A DNA stretch of 64,000 bases, taken from the NCBI GenBank assembly GCA_002304925.1, contig DBPT01000031.1, positions 1-64,000 on the forward strand, read 5' to 3'. Shown here piece by piece: positions 48,341 through 57,414 of the stretch. Made by a program: the position numbers and the translations under genes. The DNA comes from Prolixibacteraceae bacterium UBA1413 (GTDB lineage Bacteria > Bacteroidota > Bacteroidia > Bacteroidales > Prolixibacteraceae). Under the pieces are notes generated by a model. It searched no databases. It had not been told where the DNA came from and saw only the letters and a program-made list of their open reading frames with translations. How positions within the stretch are numbered: the first letter of the stretch is position 1; the number at the start of each line of letters is the position of its first letter.

Positions 48341-48532
48341 CTTAATTACTTTTGCTATCAACTATCTTTCAGAAGATTATTGATCTTATTTCATTGTGTT
48401 ACTGAAACATAACTGAAACATTTTGCCTGGATGTATCACCCTCCCTCACTTTCTAACCACTTTTTCGCTGAACAGACATTTGGGAGCTCATATTAAACCA
48501 CCACCGTCAAAAACGGTGGATTTTTTAGTTAA
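48341..48532. other. Intergenic debris downstream of tRNA-Arg
   Basis: No coding frame is recognisable here. The only notable bits are a short direct pair CTGAAACATAACTGAAACAT and the terminator at 48501. No att-like repeat of the tRNA 3' end was found in the following 600 bases, nor any integrase gene. Confidence 0.4.
48501..48526 (+). terminator. Rho-independent terminator downstream of tRNA-Arg
   Basis: CCACCGT (48501-48507) pairs perfectly with ACGGTGG (48513-48519) around CAAAA and is followed by ATTTTTT. It is oriented to stop transcription from the tRNA. Confidence 0.8.
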
Positions 48533-48682
48533 ATTAAAGCAGCCACTCTTTTTAGTAATGGGAATGATGTAACAAGCACTCCTTTACCAGTATTCCCTAA
48601 AGGGCTGTTCGTTGCGAGGTCAGATGATAAAACATTCCAATATTATTCCTGGGAAGATATTGCTGATGAAATTTTAAAATAG
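48533..48682 (+). pseudogene. C-terminal fragment resembling a beta-propeller 3-phytase
   Basis: A 49-codon open frame reads ATLFSNGNDVTSTPLPVFPK, then GLFVARSDDKTFQYYSWEDI and ADEILK before a TAG. The FPKGLFV...F-Y-x-WEDIA pattern ends many bacterial beta-propeller phytases. There is no start codon and an in-frame TAA lies just upstream in the terminator, so the first 300 or so residues are gone. It lies downstream of tRNA-Arg. Assignment is from motif memory and only moderately sure. Confidence 0.45.
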
Positions 48683-48861
48683 CGTATGTAACCTGAACTC
48701 TGTACTGTAATTGCCCAATTCTAAAGTGGCTGGGTCCACTTTTAAGGAAGCTACAAATCCACTCCAGAAAAAAATCATTGAAATAATAAGCTCATCATAA
48801 TTTTGGGTGTCTTTTGCACAAAACAGGAAAAACGCTATCTTTAGTACAAATCTGTTAATAT

Positions 48862-50307
48862 ATGAAAGCATCTCTGTGGGCTTTTCCGGCTCTGGCCACA
48901 GTTGCCCTGGCGACCGTAACCACAAGTTGCGGCCGCCAGGGTCAGGCTTCAAGGGGAAACAAACAGCAACCCAATATCATCTATATTCTGGCCGACGACC
49001 TGGGCTACGGAGACCTGAGTTGTTACGGCCAAAAATTGTTTCAGACCCCTCATATCGACCGTTTGGCCAGTGAAGGAATAAGGTTCACCCAGCATTATTC
49101 CGGATGCACAGTTTCAGCCCCGTCGAGGTCTTCGCTGATGACCGGACAGACAACCGGCCACACGCCGGTCCGCGGAAACAAGGAGTGGAAACCCGAAGGA
49201 CAATGGCCCCTGCCCGATTCAGCATTCACATTACCGGAAATGCTCAGGGCGGCAGGGTATGTCACTGGGGCCTTTGGGAAATGGGGCCTGGGGTACCCCG
49301 GTTCGGAAGGCGATCCGCTCAGGCAGGGTATTGACGAATTTTACGGATACAATTGCCAGCGGATGGCCCACAACTATTATCCCGGCCATCTCTGGGACAA
49401 TGACAGGAAGGTGATTCTGGAAGAAAACAGGGACAACAGGCTGGAAGTGTATGCTCCGGAACTGATCCACGACCGGGCACTCCAGTTCATTGAGAAAAAC
49501 CGGGACAAACCTTTCTTCCTTTTTTACCCCAACGTGATCCCCCATGCCGAACTGCTCCTCCCCGATGAATACTTGAAGGAATTCCGGGGAAAACTTCTCC
49601 CCGAGAAATCCTTTAAAGGTTCAGAAGCAGGAGACCCCGCTTTCAGGAAAGGGGGATATGGCAGCCAGCCGGAGGCCCATGCAGCCTTTGCCGCCATGGT
49701 GACCCTTTTAGACCGGCAGGTAGGGGAAATTGTCGATAAATTGAAAGAACTGGGGCTGGAGAAGAATACACTGATCATTTTCACTTCCGACAATGGGCCC
49801 CACAACGAAGGAGGTGCCGACCCTGACTTTTTTGACAGCAACGGGCCCCTGCGGGGTTACAAACGTGACCTTTACGAAGGGGGGATCAGGGTTCCCATGA
49901 TTGCCCGGTGGCCGGGAAAAATAAAAGGAGGAACCACCACCAGCCATCTGTCAGCTTTCTGGGATGTAATGCCCACCCTTGCCGAACTCACCGGAATTAC
50001 GCCTCCCCCCGGAATTGACGGGATCTCGTTTGCCCCTACCCTCCTTGGAAAAGGAGTACAGGAAAAACACGATTACCTTTACTGGGAGTTCCATGAATTG
50101 GAGGGAAGGCAGGCTGTGAGGCGCAACAACTGGAAGATGGTCCGCTACCACGTTCTCAATCCTGAAAAGGTCACTACCGAGTTGTATGATCTTTCGATGG
50201 ATCCCGGTGAATCGGAGAATGTAGCCCCAACACATCCGGGGGTGGTAGAAGAGCTCCTGAAGATTATGAATGAAGCGAGAACTCCCTCTAAAGAATATAA
50301 TTTCTGA
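48862..50307 (+). CDS. Sulfatase, Ser-type (arylsulfatase family S1)
   Basis: The 481-residue product has a lipoprotein signal ending at Cys23. The core begins PNIIYILADDLGYGDLSCYG (Asp45 and Asp46 bind metal). The signature is TVSAPSRSSLMTG with Ser85 in place of Cys, so it needs an anaerobic sulfatase-maturating enzyme (anSME) that oxidises Ser to formylglycine. Downstream motifs GKWGLGYPGSEGDP, FFLFYPNVIPHAE and TSDNGPHNEGG are complete. The GKWGLG form recalls family S1 members acting on algal or mucin glycans. It is 8 bp from, and surely cotranscribed with, a second Ser-type sulfatase. Confidence 0.92.
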   Translation: MKASLWAFPALATVALATVTTSCGRQGQASRGNKQQPNIIYILADDLGYGDLSCYGQKLFQTPHIDRLASEGIRFTQHYSGCTVSAPSRSSLMTGQTTGHTPVRGNKEWKPEGQWPLPDSAFTLPEMLRAAGYVTGAFGKWGLGYPGSEGDPLRQGIDEFYGYNCQRMAHNYYPGHLWDNDRKVILEENRDNRLEVYAPELIHDRALQFIEKNRDKPFFLFYPNVIPHAELLLPDEYLKEFRGKLLPEKSFKGSEAGDPAFRKGGYGSQPEAHAAFAAMVTLLDRQVGEIVDKLKELGLEKNTLIIFTSDNGPHNEGGADPDFFDSNGPLRGYKRDLYEGGIRVPMIARWPGKIKGGTTTSHLSAFWDVMPTLAELTGITPPPGIDGISFAPTLLGKGVQEKHDYLYWEFHELEGRQAVRRNNWKMVRYHVLNPEKVTTELYDLSMDPGESENVAPTHPGVVEELLKIMNEARTPSKEYNF

Positions 50308-50351
50308 CAACGATCATGGAAAAGAAAGGTTTCAAAGCCCATCGCAAGGAA

Positions 50352-51887
50352 ATGAACAGATTGTTTCTGGGAACAGCTTTTTTGGCTGCCACTGCCTCCT
50401 GTGCACCCGATAAAGCGGGGGAAGTTCCTGATAAGCCGAATGTGGTGATTATTTATGCCGATGATATCGGGTATGGTGATTTGGGATGTTATGGGGCTAA
50501 GGCGGTTAAAACACCCAATACCGACAGGCTGGCGCACGAAGGGGTTCGCTTTACCAACGCTTATGCCTGTGCAGCTACCTCCACGCCGTCGCGTTATGGT
50601 TTACTAACCGGGCAGTATCCCTGGCGAAGAAATGATACCGGTATCGCACGGGGTGATGCCCCGATGATCATCCGCAAGGAGCAATATACCGCAGCAAGCC
50701 TGATGCGCGATGCAGGTTATCACACCGCGGTGGTGGGCAAATGGCATCTTGGCCTGGGAGAAGGAGAATTCAATTCCCAGGAGTGGAACGGGCTGATCAC
50801 ACCCGGTCCGGCCGATATCGGGTTTACCTACTCTTATATTATGGCGGCCACAGGCGACCGCACGCCGTGTGTTTTCATCGAAAACCAGAGGGTAGTAAAT
50901 CTCGATCCATCCGATCCGTTGGAAGTCAGCTATACCACCCCTTTTGAAGGAGAACCCCTGGGCAGTACCCATCCCCACCTGCTGAAAGTTCACCCGAGCC
51001 ACGGGCACGACCAGGCCATCGTCAACGGAATCAGCCGCATCGGCTATATGCGGGGAGGAAATTCAGCCCGATGGATCGATGAAAATATCGCCGATTCCAT
51101 CACGCAAAAGGCAGTCAACTTTATCAGGACAAACAATCCGGCCACTACAGGCAAGCCGTTCTTCCTCTATTTCGGCACCCAGGATATTCATGTTCCCAGG
51201 GTTCCTCATCCCCGGTTTGCAGGGGCGACCGGAATGGGCCCCCGTGGTGATGCCATTGCCGAATTCGACTGGTCGGTAGGCCGGATCCTGGCTACCCTCG
51301 ATAGTCTCGGGCTTACGGAAAACACGCTGGTGATCCTCTCGAGCGACAACGGTCCGGTGGTCGACGATGGCTATCTTGACCAGGCGGTGGAACTCCTGGG
51401 TGACCACAACCCCTCGGGAGGCCTGCGGGGAGGGAAATACAGCGCTTTTGAGGCCGGCACCCGGATTCCCTTTGTGGTCCGTTGGCCGGGCAAAGTAAAA
51501 CAAGGCGTTTCGGATGCGCTGGTGAGCCAGATCGACCTGTTCGCCACCCTGGCCACCCTGACCGGACAGCAGGCGCCGGCAGGTGCGGCACCCGACAGCC
51601 GTGATGCCCTCGGCACCTGGCTGGGAACGACCAGCCAGGGGAGATCGTTTGTGATCGGACAGTCGACCGGCACGCTGACCCTGATTGCGGACGGTTTCAA
51701 ATTTATCGCACCCTCCAAAGGAGCCAAATACAACCGGAACACCTGCATCGAACTGGGACACGACACCCTCATGCAACTTTACAACCTCCGGGAAGATTCA
51801 AGTGAACATTTCAATATCGCAGACATAGCCCCTGACAAACGCACCTCCATGAAAAGGATGTTAGACAGCCTGACTGCAATACAGTAA
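50352..51887 (+). CDS. Sulfatase, Ser-type (arylsulfatase family S1)
   Basis: The 511-residue product from MNRLFLGTAFLAATASCA is a lipoprotein (acylated Cys17). The core opens PNVVIIYADDIGYGDLGCYG. The active-site motif is TSTPSRYGLLTG with Ser77, again a Ser-type enzyme requiring anSME maturation. GKWHLGLGEGEF, the sulfate-binding histidine region KVHPSHGHDQAIV and SSDNGPVVDDGYL are visible. The longer start at 50316 adds a basic N-region and is possible. It is the second gene of a pair; different active-site surroundings suggest different sulfate positions or substrates. No maturase or SusC/D gene is in the window. Confidence 0.92.
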   Translation: MNRLFLGTAFLAATASCAPDKAGEVPDKPNVVIIYADDIGYGDLGCYGAKAVKTPNTDRLAHEGVRFTNAYACAATSTPSRYGLLTGQYPWRRNDTGIARGDAPMIIRKEQYTAASLMRDAGYHTAVVGKWHLGLGEGEFNSQEWNGLITPGPADIGFTYSYIMAATGDRTPCVFIENQRVVNLDPSDPLEVSYTTPFEGEPLGSTHPHLLKVHPSHGHDQAIVNGISRIGYMRGGNSARWIDENIADSITQKAVNFIRTNNPATTGKPFFLYFGTQDIHVPRVPHPRFAGATGMGPRGDAIAEFDWSVGRILATLDSLGLTENTLVILSSDNGPVVDDGYLDQAVELLGDHNPSGGLRGGKYSAFEAGTRIPFVVRWPGKVKQGVSDALVSQIDLFATLATLTGQQAPAGAAPDSRDALGTWLGTTSQGRSFVIGQSTGTLTLIADGFKFIAPSKGAKYNRNTCIELGHDTLMQLYNLREDSSEHFNIADIAPDKRTSMKRMLDSLTAIQ

Positions 51888-51950
51888 ATCAGTTCATCGC
51901 CGGATAGCCGGCATTCCGGGAAACAGCCGGTTCATGTAAATTACAGACCA

Positions 51951-52088
51951 TTGAACACAAGAACCCTTCTTTTGCCTCTCTTATTGTTGCCGCTACTCCC
52001 GGGTACAACAACCTGCACGACAGACCGGAAGGGATCGCCTGACACGCTGGATATTCCGGTCAAACTGACCCACTGTTCGGTGATGTAA
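51951..52088 (+). pseudogene. Truncated lipoprotein-like leader, possibly gene debris
   Basis: A 45-codon frame from a TTG reads LLLPLLLLPLLPGTTTCTTD followed by DTLDIPVKLTH and an early stop. The leucine-rich leader ending in Cys looks like a lipoprotein signal, and the next residues resemble the start of a Bacteroidota secreted protein cut short. There is no ATG. It lies just after the sulfatase pair and may be the start of a deleted third gene of that cluster. Confidence is low. Confidence 0.25.
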
Positions 52089-52160
52089 CTGAATAGCTGG
52101 CTCATGGCAAGGCTGTACTAGTCCCTCCCTGCGGTCAGGAGCCTTGACAACGATCCCGCC

Positions 52161-52694
52161 TCAATTCTCCGTGGTGTTTTTGAAAATATTATCTACCCTG
52201 ACTTCCATCAAGAGGGTTGAAAACATGGGGATTCCGGTAGTCGCACCGGAATTGGAACCATAAGCAAGTTCCGATGGAATAATGAGGGTGGCCACCGTCC
52301 CCTTTTGCATATATTGTACTCCTTCGTTGAGTCCGTCAACCACACCCGAACCGGAAGCTCCGATGGGAACAACGGTAAAAGCGAGGGGTTCGTAACAACG
52401 CCCTAACGAATCGATGTTAGAATCAATCAGGGTACTGTCGATCAACCAGGTCCGATAGTACACATGAACTTTATCGTATACCTTTACCGTGTCTCCGCTA
52501 CCTTGTTTGGTTTCGATGTAATAAAGGCCTGTCTTGGTGGGTGTCACCGTTATGTTGTTATCTCTGATGTATTTGGCCAGTTTTTCAAGTTCCTTTTCCC
52601 GAAGTTTCGCGTAATCGTCATCATCACCGCAGGAAAAAAGTCCGGCAGCCAGAATGGGAAACAGGAAATACATAAGAATCCGGGATTTTCTCAT
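52161..52694 (-). CDS. FKBP-type peptidyl-prolyl isomerase, lipoprotein
   Basis: The 177-residue product has a lipoprotein signal with Cys22, then an Asp-rich spacer and an FKBP domain (about residues 50-170). GLYYIETKQGSGDTVKVYDK, VVDGLNEGVQYMQKGTVATL and IIPSELAYGSNS are the usual core. It speeds proline isomerisation of secreted proteins at the cell surface or periplasm. It is 1 bp from a second FKBP lipoprotein and in the same direction. GldI in gliding Bacteroidota is of this type, but no other gliding gene is here, so that role is not claimed. Confidence 0.9.
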   Translation of the reverse strand: MRKSRILMYFLFPILAAGLFSCGDDDDYAKLREKELEKLAKYIRDNNITVTPTKTGLYYIETKQGSGDTVKVYDKVHVYYRTWLIDSTLIDSNIDSLGRCYEPLAFTVVPIGASGSGVVDGLNEGVQYMQKGTVATLIIPSELAYGSNSGATTGIPMFSTLLMEVRVDNIFKNTTEN

Positions 52695-52695
52695 A

Positions 52696-53214
52696 TCATT
52701 TTGCTTTTAGCTTTACATCGTTCATAATGGCCACAAAAATCAGTGAAGAATAGGGAGGAATAAAACCATTCCAGTTATCACCATATGCCAGGTTGGAGGG
52801 AACCACAAACTCCATTTTACATCCCTTGTTCATCAACAGCATCATTTCCTCCCATCCCGGGATATTTTCTCTTTCGCCGATGGCATAGGTCCAGGCCGAA
52901 TCGGGCAAAAAGTCAAAAGAGTGGCTGAAGACAGAACCATTCATCAGGTATCCGGCATATTTCACCGAAATGGTATCCCCCTCTTTTGGAAATTCTCCGC
53001 TTCCCTCGACCAGCCGCACGTAGTACACACCCAGGTCAGTCGTATCAACGTCCAGTCCCTGATCAACATAACCTTCAAGACGCACCCGCAGCAGTTCCAA
53101 CTCCCTTTCAGCGGTATACTCCTCCCTGCCATCATCCAGGTCAAGACACGAGGTAAGAATCAGTGCCAGAAAAAAGAACAGCAGCCCGATTCCTGCAATT
53201 ATCTTTTGTTTCAT
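52696..53214 (-). CDS. FKBP-type peptidyl-prolyl isomerase, lipoprotein
   Basis: The 172-residue product has the signal IAGIGLLFFFLALILTSC (Cys23) and a shorter FKBP domain with LGVYYVRLVEGSGEFPKEGD, TISVKYAGYLMNGSVF, GWEEMMLLMNKGCKMEFVVP and SNLAYGDNW. Some residues of the FKBP active site differ from the gene after it, so one may be a chaperone-like variant. It leads the pair and lies about 290 bp downstream of the DHH gene. Those 290 bp hold no recognised feature. Confidence 0.88.
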   Translation of the reverse strand: MKQKIIAGIGLLFFFLALILTSCLDLDDGREEYTAERELELLRVRLEGYVDQGLDVDTTDLGVYYVRLVEGSGEFPKEGDTISVKYAGYLMNGSVFSHSFDFLPDSAWTYAIGERENIPGWEEMMLLMNKGCKMEFVVPSNLAYGDNWNGFIPPYSSLIFVAIMNDVKLKAK

Positions 53215-53504
53215 ACGTAATTATTATGTTGTGATGGTTCATTCCTTGAAACACATGGATTGACCATACGGTTATTATTGCGGCTATTGTCCGTTATTAG
53301 CGATCGCAAGGAATAGCTTTGCAATTTCATGCCGGTTGGTAAATATTCGCGCATGGTCATTTCATTCGTTTATTTGTTAATTAATGTGCTGTTCTTCAGT
53401 TATGTTATGCAGACAGGCATGTGAGGATTCTTCATGCCCATGTAACTCGCATGGAGGCAATAAAAATACCCTTTTGTGTAAACCGTTACATGCTCGTTTC
53501 ATCT

Positions 53505-54548
53505 TCACTTCTTATCTGCGTTTTCCAATAGATGTAAATATGCGGGTAAAAGTTGCGTAAATTTTTCAACCACATTCACCAGGGTATCCTTATCATCCCC
53601 TCCGGCCGCGTTCAGATGGCCGCCGCCGTTGAAATGGGAAGCGGCAAAAGCATTGGCCGGGAAACTACCTTTTGAGCGAAAGGAAGCTTTGACCACATGT
53701 TCCTTTTCTATAAACAGTGCGCTGAACACGATATTGCGTATCGAGAGCGGAATATTCACAAATCCTTCCGTATCGCCCGGTACAAAATTAAACATTTTTA
53801 ATTCATCGCGTGACAGGAAGATGTAAGCGGTCCTGAATTCAGGCAATACCACCATTTTCTGCTGAAGGCAGAATCCCATCAGCCGCATGCGGTCGGCCGA
53901 AAAGTTATCATAGACGAGGGAATGAATGGCGGCGGTATCGATCCCGAAAGCCACCAGGGCGGAGAGTACCCGGTAGAGTTCAGGCCGCGAAGTGCTGTAG
54001 CTGAAGGATCCAGTGTCGGTCATGATCCCGGTATAAAGGGCTTCGGCAGCTTTCCGGCAGATAAATCCTTCCAGTCCCAGGGCAACGACCAAATCATAGA
54101 CCAATTCGGCAGAGGAGCTGTAGGCAGGCTCTGAAACCATCAGATCACAAAAGGGGGTCGGATCGGGATGATGGTCCACCAGAATTTTCGTACCCTGAAA
54201 GGCAGCGATCGTTTTTTCCATCTCATCTGCCCTGCCGATTTCATTAAAATCGACGCAAAACATCACCTTACATCTTTTGAGAATGGCTTCTGCGGTATTT
54301 TTCCTTTTCAGGTAATTGATGATTTCAAGCTCACCATTCAGCCAGGCCAGGAAATCAGGATAATCGTTGGGAGTAATAATAAAAACCTCTTTCCCGGCAT
54401 TTTTCAACACCAACCCCAGGCCATAGGCCGAACCTATCGCATCCCCGTCAGGATTGGAGTGGGGAACGATCGCAATCGGACCTGAACTGAGTACCAGCAC
54501 TTCCAAAATAGTTCTAATTATTTCATTGCCAGTATTTTCCAAAATCAT
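53505..54548 (-). CDS. DHH/DHHA1 family phosphoesterase, NrnA-like
   Basis: The 347-residue product starts at MILENTGNE; an upstream TTG lies within an exact -7 box at 54564-54571 and is rejected. The DHH domain shows IAIVPHSNPDGDAIGSAYGL (Asp-rich metal site), VDFNEIGRADEM and the namesake VDHHPDPTPF. The C-terminal DHHA1 domain ends in HFNGGGHLNAAGG. NrnA-type enzymes degrade short RNA oligos and 3'-phosphoadenosine 5'-phosphate (PAP). The gene is divergent from ndk and upstream of two FKBP genes, an arrangement seen in many Bacteroidota. Confidence 0.9.
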   Translation of the reverse strand: MILENTGNEIIRTILEVLVLSSGPIAIVPHSNPDGDAIGSAYGLGLVLKNAGKEVFIITPNDYPDFLAWLNGELEIINYLKRKNTAEAILKRCKVMFCVDFNEIGRADEMEKTIAAFQGTKILVDHHPDPTPFCDLMVSEPAYSSSAELVYDLVVALGLEGFICRKAAEALYTGIMTDTGSFSYSTSRPELYRVLSALVAFGIDTAAIHSLVYDNFSADRMRLMGFCLQQKMVVLPEFRTAYIFLSRDELKMFNFVPGDTEGFVNIPLSIRNIVFSALFIEKEHVVKASFRSKGSFPANAFAASHFNGGGHLNAAGGDDKDTLVNVVEKFTQLLPAYLHLLENADKK

Positions 54549-54563
54549 CAAAAAATTAGGTGG

Positions 54564-54571
54564 CAAATATA
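54564..54571 (-). promoter_or_regulatory. -7 element of the DHH phosphoesterase gene
   Basis: The minus strand reads TATATTTG, an exact TAnnTTTG box, 16 bases before the 54548 ATG. Confidence 0.55.
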
Positions 54572-54654
54572 CGAATTATGGCTGTGCCCTCCCCCCATGT
54601 GTAGGTTAAAATTTGTTATTTTGAGGCCGTCTAATCATTAATACCTCAATAGAG

Positions 54655-55074
54655 ATGGCAGGAAGAATTACGCTCACCATGATCAAGCCCGACGCTGTGG
54701 CAAAGAATTACACCGGTTCGATAGTGAAGATGATCGGCGATGCCGGATTCCGGATTGCCGCCATGAAACTCATGCATTTAACCCCTGTTCAGGCGGCCCG
54801 TTTTTATGAGGTTCACAAGGGGAAACCCTTTTATGAGCCGCTGGTGGCATTCATGAGTTCCGGTCCCATAGTGGCGGCGCTTCTGGAAAAAGAAAATGCC
54901 ATAGCCGATTTCAGGGAACTCATCGGCGCCACCAACCCGGCCAATGCTGCACCCGGAACGGTGCGAGCCCTGTTTGCCACCGATGTTCAGCGGAATGCGG
55001 TCCATGGTTCTGACAGCGACGAAAATGCTATCATCGAAAGCGATTTTTTCTTTTCCGGCCTGGAGCGGTACTGA
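54655..55074 (+). CDS. ndk: Nucleoside diphosphate kinase
   Basis: Ndk moves the terminal phosphate between nucleoside triphosphates and diphosphates through a phosphohistidine. The 139-residue product has TLTMIKPDAVAKNYTGSIVK at the start and the active-site motif NAVHGSDSDENA with His117. GSIVKMIGDAGFRIAAMKLM and ALLEKENAIADFRELIGATN are also complete. It is the usual size. It is divergent from the DHH gene. Confidence 0.95.
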   Translation: MAGRITLTMIKPDAVAKNYTGSIVKMIGDAGFRIAAMKLMHLTPVQAARFYEVHKGKPFYEPLVAFMSSGPIVAALLEKENAIADFRELIGATNPANAAPGTVRALFATDVQRNAVHGSDSDENAIIESDFFFSGLERY

Positions 55075-55152
55075 CCCAATTCCCTGTCTGAACCATTTCT
55101 CACAGCGACACCAAACCGGGGAAGAAGCTTTTCGGTGCAGGAGGGCTGAACT

Positions 55153-55443
55153 TCAACGGAAAACGATTTTCAGGACGACTTCGGTACCCGCATACTCATT
55201 GAGGCGCTTGCACAATTCCTCCCTGTTCATGAAGAGTTCCGACTTTACCACCGGGGAAGTAATCTCTACGTATAAGACTCCCCGCGCAATGTAAATCTTG
55301 CGGGTATATTTCGCCATGGCGGATCCCATCAGTTCATGCCAGTATTCCACCACGGCAATTTCTTGCAACTTGAGGTCGAAATTATTCTGCCGGATAAAGT
55401 CTTCCAACACATCACCAATACTCCTGGGTATACTCCTTCTCAT
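55153..55443 (-). CDS. DUF721 (DciA-like) protein
   Basis: The 96-residue product belongs to the DUF721 family: SIGDVLEDFIRQNNFDLKLQ at the start and LYVEITSPVVKSELFMNREE in the middle. In other phyla the related DciA protein helps load the replicative helicase. It overlaps the end of recF by four bases, as is common in this phylum, so the two are coupled. A replication-linked role is inferred from family and partner. Confidence 0.85.
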   Translation of the reverse strand: MRRSIPRSIGDVLEDFIRQNNFDLKLQEIAVVEYWHELMGSAMAKYTRKIYIARGVLYVEITSPVVKSELFMNREELCKRLNEYAGTEVVLKIVFR

Positions 55444-56546
55444 CTGATGGCTTCAATTTTTCCGTTGGAGACATGGAAAATCCGGTAATCAGGAGTCACC
55501 GAATGAAGAATGGTATCCAGGTGATCACGGTTGGTATCAGTGATAAAAATTTGTCCGAACCGGTCGCCTGCTACCATTTTGACAATTTCTTCCACCCTGT
55601 TCTTGTCGAGTTTGTCGAAGATATCGTCGAGAAGAAGAATGGGCTTCACCCCCGATATTTCCCTGATAAATTCAAACTGCGCCAATTTCAGGGAAACAAG
55701 GTATGTTTTCTGCTGTCCCTGTGATCCTGCTTTTTTCAGGGGGTAACCTGCCAGGGTCAACCGGAGGTCATCTTTGTGGGTGCCGGTTGTGGTAAACCGG
55801 GCTGCACGGTCACACGCCAGCGACTCTTTCAACAGTTTTTCAAACGTTTGCCGGTTCAATTCCGACTGGTAAACAAGGCCGACCTGCTCGTTTCCCCCTG
55901 AAATCTGAGAATAAAAAAACTGAAACACCGGTTTCAGATTTTTGACAAACTCCTTCCTCTGCTGATGAATCCGGAAGCCGCAATACGTTAATTCTCCGTC
56001 GTAAACATCCAGCATATCGTTGTCGAGCCTGCCTGATTCAGCCGCTTTTTTGAGCAGGTTGTTCCGTTGCAGCAGCACCCGGTTGTAGCGGAGCAAATCC
56101 TCCAGATAGGCAGAATTGTACTGGGAGATGACGCCATCCATGAATTTCCTTCTTTCTTCGCTGCCTCCCAAAATCAGGCTTGCGTCGGAAGGGGAAACCA
56201 TGACCAGCGGAAACAGCCCGATATGATCCGACATTTTTTTGTACGCTTTTCCGTTGCGCTTCAGCAGTTTCTTCTGACCACTCTGAAAACCGTATACCAC
56301 AGTTTCTTCGGCCGATTCCCGCAAATATTTCCCCTGGATCATAAACCAGTTTTCATCGTAGGTCACATTCAACTGGTCGGAAGTACTAAAGAAGCTTTTT
56401 GAAAACGAAAGGGAATAAAGTGCATCCAGAAGATTGGTCTTTCCGGCTCCGTTGTTGCCGATAAAGGTATTAAGCCTGGGTGAGAAATCAATCAAGGCCT
56501 CTTTTATGTTTTTAAAATTCACAACCGAAAGTGTCTTCAGATGCAT
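55440..56546 (-). CDS. recF: DNA replication and repair protein RecF
   Basis: The start MHLKTLSVVNFKNIK gives 368 residues; the longer start at 56564 lies right at an exact -7 box (56566-56573) and is rejected. RecF is an ABC-type ATPase that loads RecA at single-strand gaps. Motifs: Walker A in FIGNNGAGKTNLLDALYSLS, signature SQGQQKTYLVSLKLAQF and Walker B ILLLDDIFDKLDK. It is coupled to the DUF721 gene by a 4-base overlap. Confidence 0.95.
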   Translation of the reverse strand: MHLKTLSVVNFKNIKEALIDFSPRLNTFIGNNGAGKTNLLDALYSLSFSKSFFSTSDQLNVTYDENWFMIQGKYLRESAEETVVYGFQSGQKKLLKRNGKAYKKMSDHIGLFPLVMVSPSDASLILGGSEERRKFMDGVISQYNSAYLEDLLRYNRVLLQRNNLLKKAAESGRLDNDMLDVYDGELTYCGFRIHQQRKEFVKNLKPVFQFFYSQISGGNEQVGLVYQSELNRQTFEKLLKESLACDRAARFTTTGTHKDDLRLTLAGYPLKKAGSQGQQKTYLVSLKLAQFEFIREISGVKPILLLDDIFDKLDKNRVEEIVKMVAGDRFGQIFITDTNRDHLDTILHSVTPDYRIFHVSNGKIEAIR

Positions 56547-56565
56547 CTTTTTGGAATTTATCATG

Positions 56566-56573
56566 CAAAATTA
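56566..56573 (-). promoter_or_regulatory. -7 element of recF
   Basis: The minus strand reads TAATTTTG, an exact TAnnTTTG box, 20 bases before the 56546 ATG. It decides that start. Confidence 0.6.
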
Positions 56574-56671
56574 GGGAAAAATCAGAGATGCGCACCAATA
56601 GATTAACCGGCCAATGTTGATTAATGGTCAAAATTAGGCCGCATGAATCCAGCTGATTTTGAAAAAAAGAG

Positions 56672-56679
56672 TATTTTTG
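56672..56679 (+). promoter_or_regulatory. -7 element of the TPR gene
   Basis: TATTTTTG, an exact TAnnTTTG box, 26 bases before the ATG at 56705. Confidence 0.6.
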
Positions 56680-56704
56680 CGGCACAATTTTGAAACAGAA
56701 AAAA

Positions 56705-57388
56705 ATGGCAAAAAAGAAAACCACGCAGCATGACAATCTTCAGAACATTGAAAGTGCTCTGACAAAGACCGAACAGTTTATTGAGGACAACCAAAACCTC
56801 TTTTTATACATCATCGGTGGCATCGTGCTTGTTGTTGTAGGGTATCTGGCAATCACCAGGTTTTACATTCAGCCCCGTCAGAAGGAAGCACAATCGCAGA
56901 TGTTCATGGCTGAGCAGTATTTTGAAAAGGATTCCTTTAATCTGGCTCTGAATGGTGATGGCAATTACCTGGGATTTCTGGATATCATGGATGAATACGG
57001 GATCACGCGCCAGGCGAAGTTATCGCGTTATTACGCCGGGATCTCCTATCTCCGTTTGGGGCAGTTCAGTGAAGCTGTCGATTATCTGAACCGGTTCAAA
57101 ACCAAGGATATTTTATTGGGGCCTGTTTCCCGCGGAGCCCTTGGCGATGCTTATCTGGAACTCGGGGAGCAGGAAAAAGCTTTAAAGTTATACGAAAAAG
57201 CCGCCACGATGTCAGATAACGAGATGACAGCTCCCATCTATCTGATGAAAGCGGGCAACCTGCTCGAGAGTATGGGTCACCCGGAAGCCGCCCTGAAACA
57301 TTACAACAATGTCAAGAAAAAATATCCCGACACCATGGAAGGGCGTATGATTGACAAATACATCTCCCGGGTTTCGGCAAAGAAGTAA
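56705..57388 (+). CDS. Membrane-anchored TPR protein
   Basis: The 227-residue product starts at the ATG at 56705 (an earlier TTG is less likely). A lysine-rich N-terminus leads to a single membrane helix (LFLYIIGGIVLVVVGYLAIT), then tetratricopeptide repeats: AKLSRYYAGISYLRLGQFSE, VSRGALGDAYLELGEQEKAL and MKAGNLLESMGHPEAALKHY. The layout is like YfgM/PpiD-associated ancillary proteins of the Sec translocon, but this is inferred from fold only. It sits just before ribH, with a terminator between. Confidence 0.85.
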   Translation: MAKKKTTQHDNLQNIESALTKTEQFIEDNQNLFLYIIGGIVLVVVGYLAITRFYIQPRQKEAQSQMFMAEQYFEKDSFNLALNGDGNYLGFLDIMDEYGITRQAKLSRYYAGISYLRLGQFSEAVDYLNRFKTKDILLGPVSRGALGDAYLELGEQEKALKLYEKAATMSDNEMTAPIYLMKAGNLLESMGHPEAALKHYNNVKKKYPDTMEGRMIDKYISRVSAKK

Positions 57389-57414
57389 AACGAAGAATTG
57401 CAGCATCAGTATAT

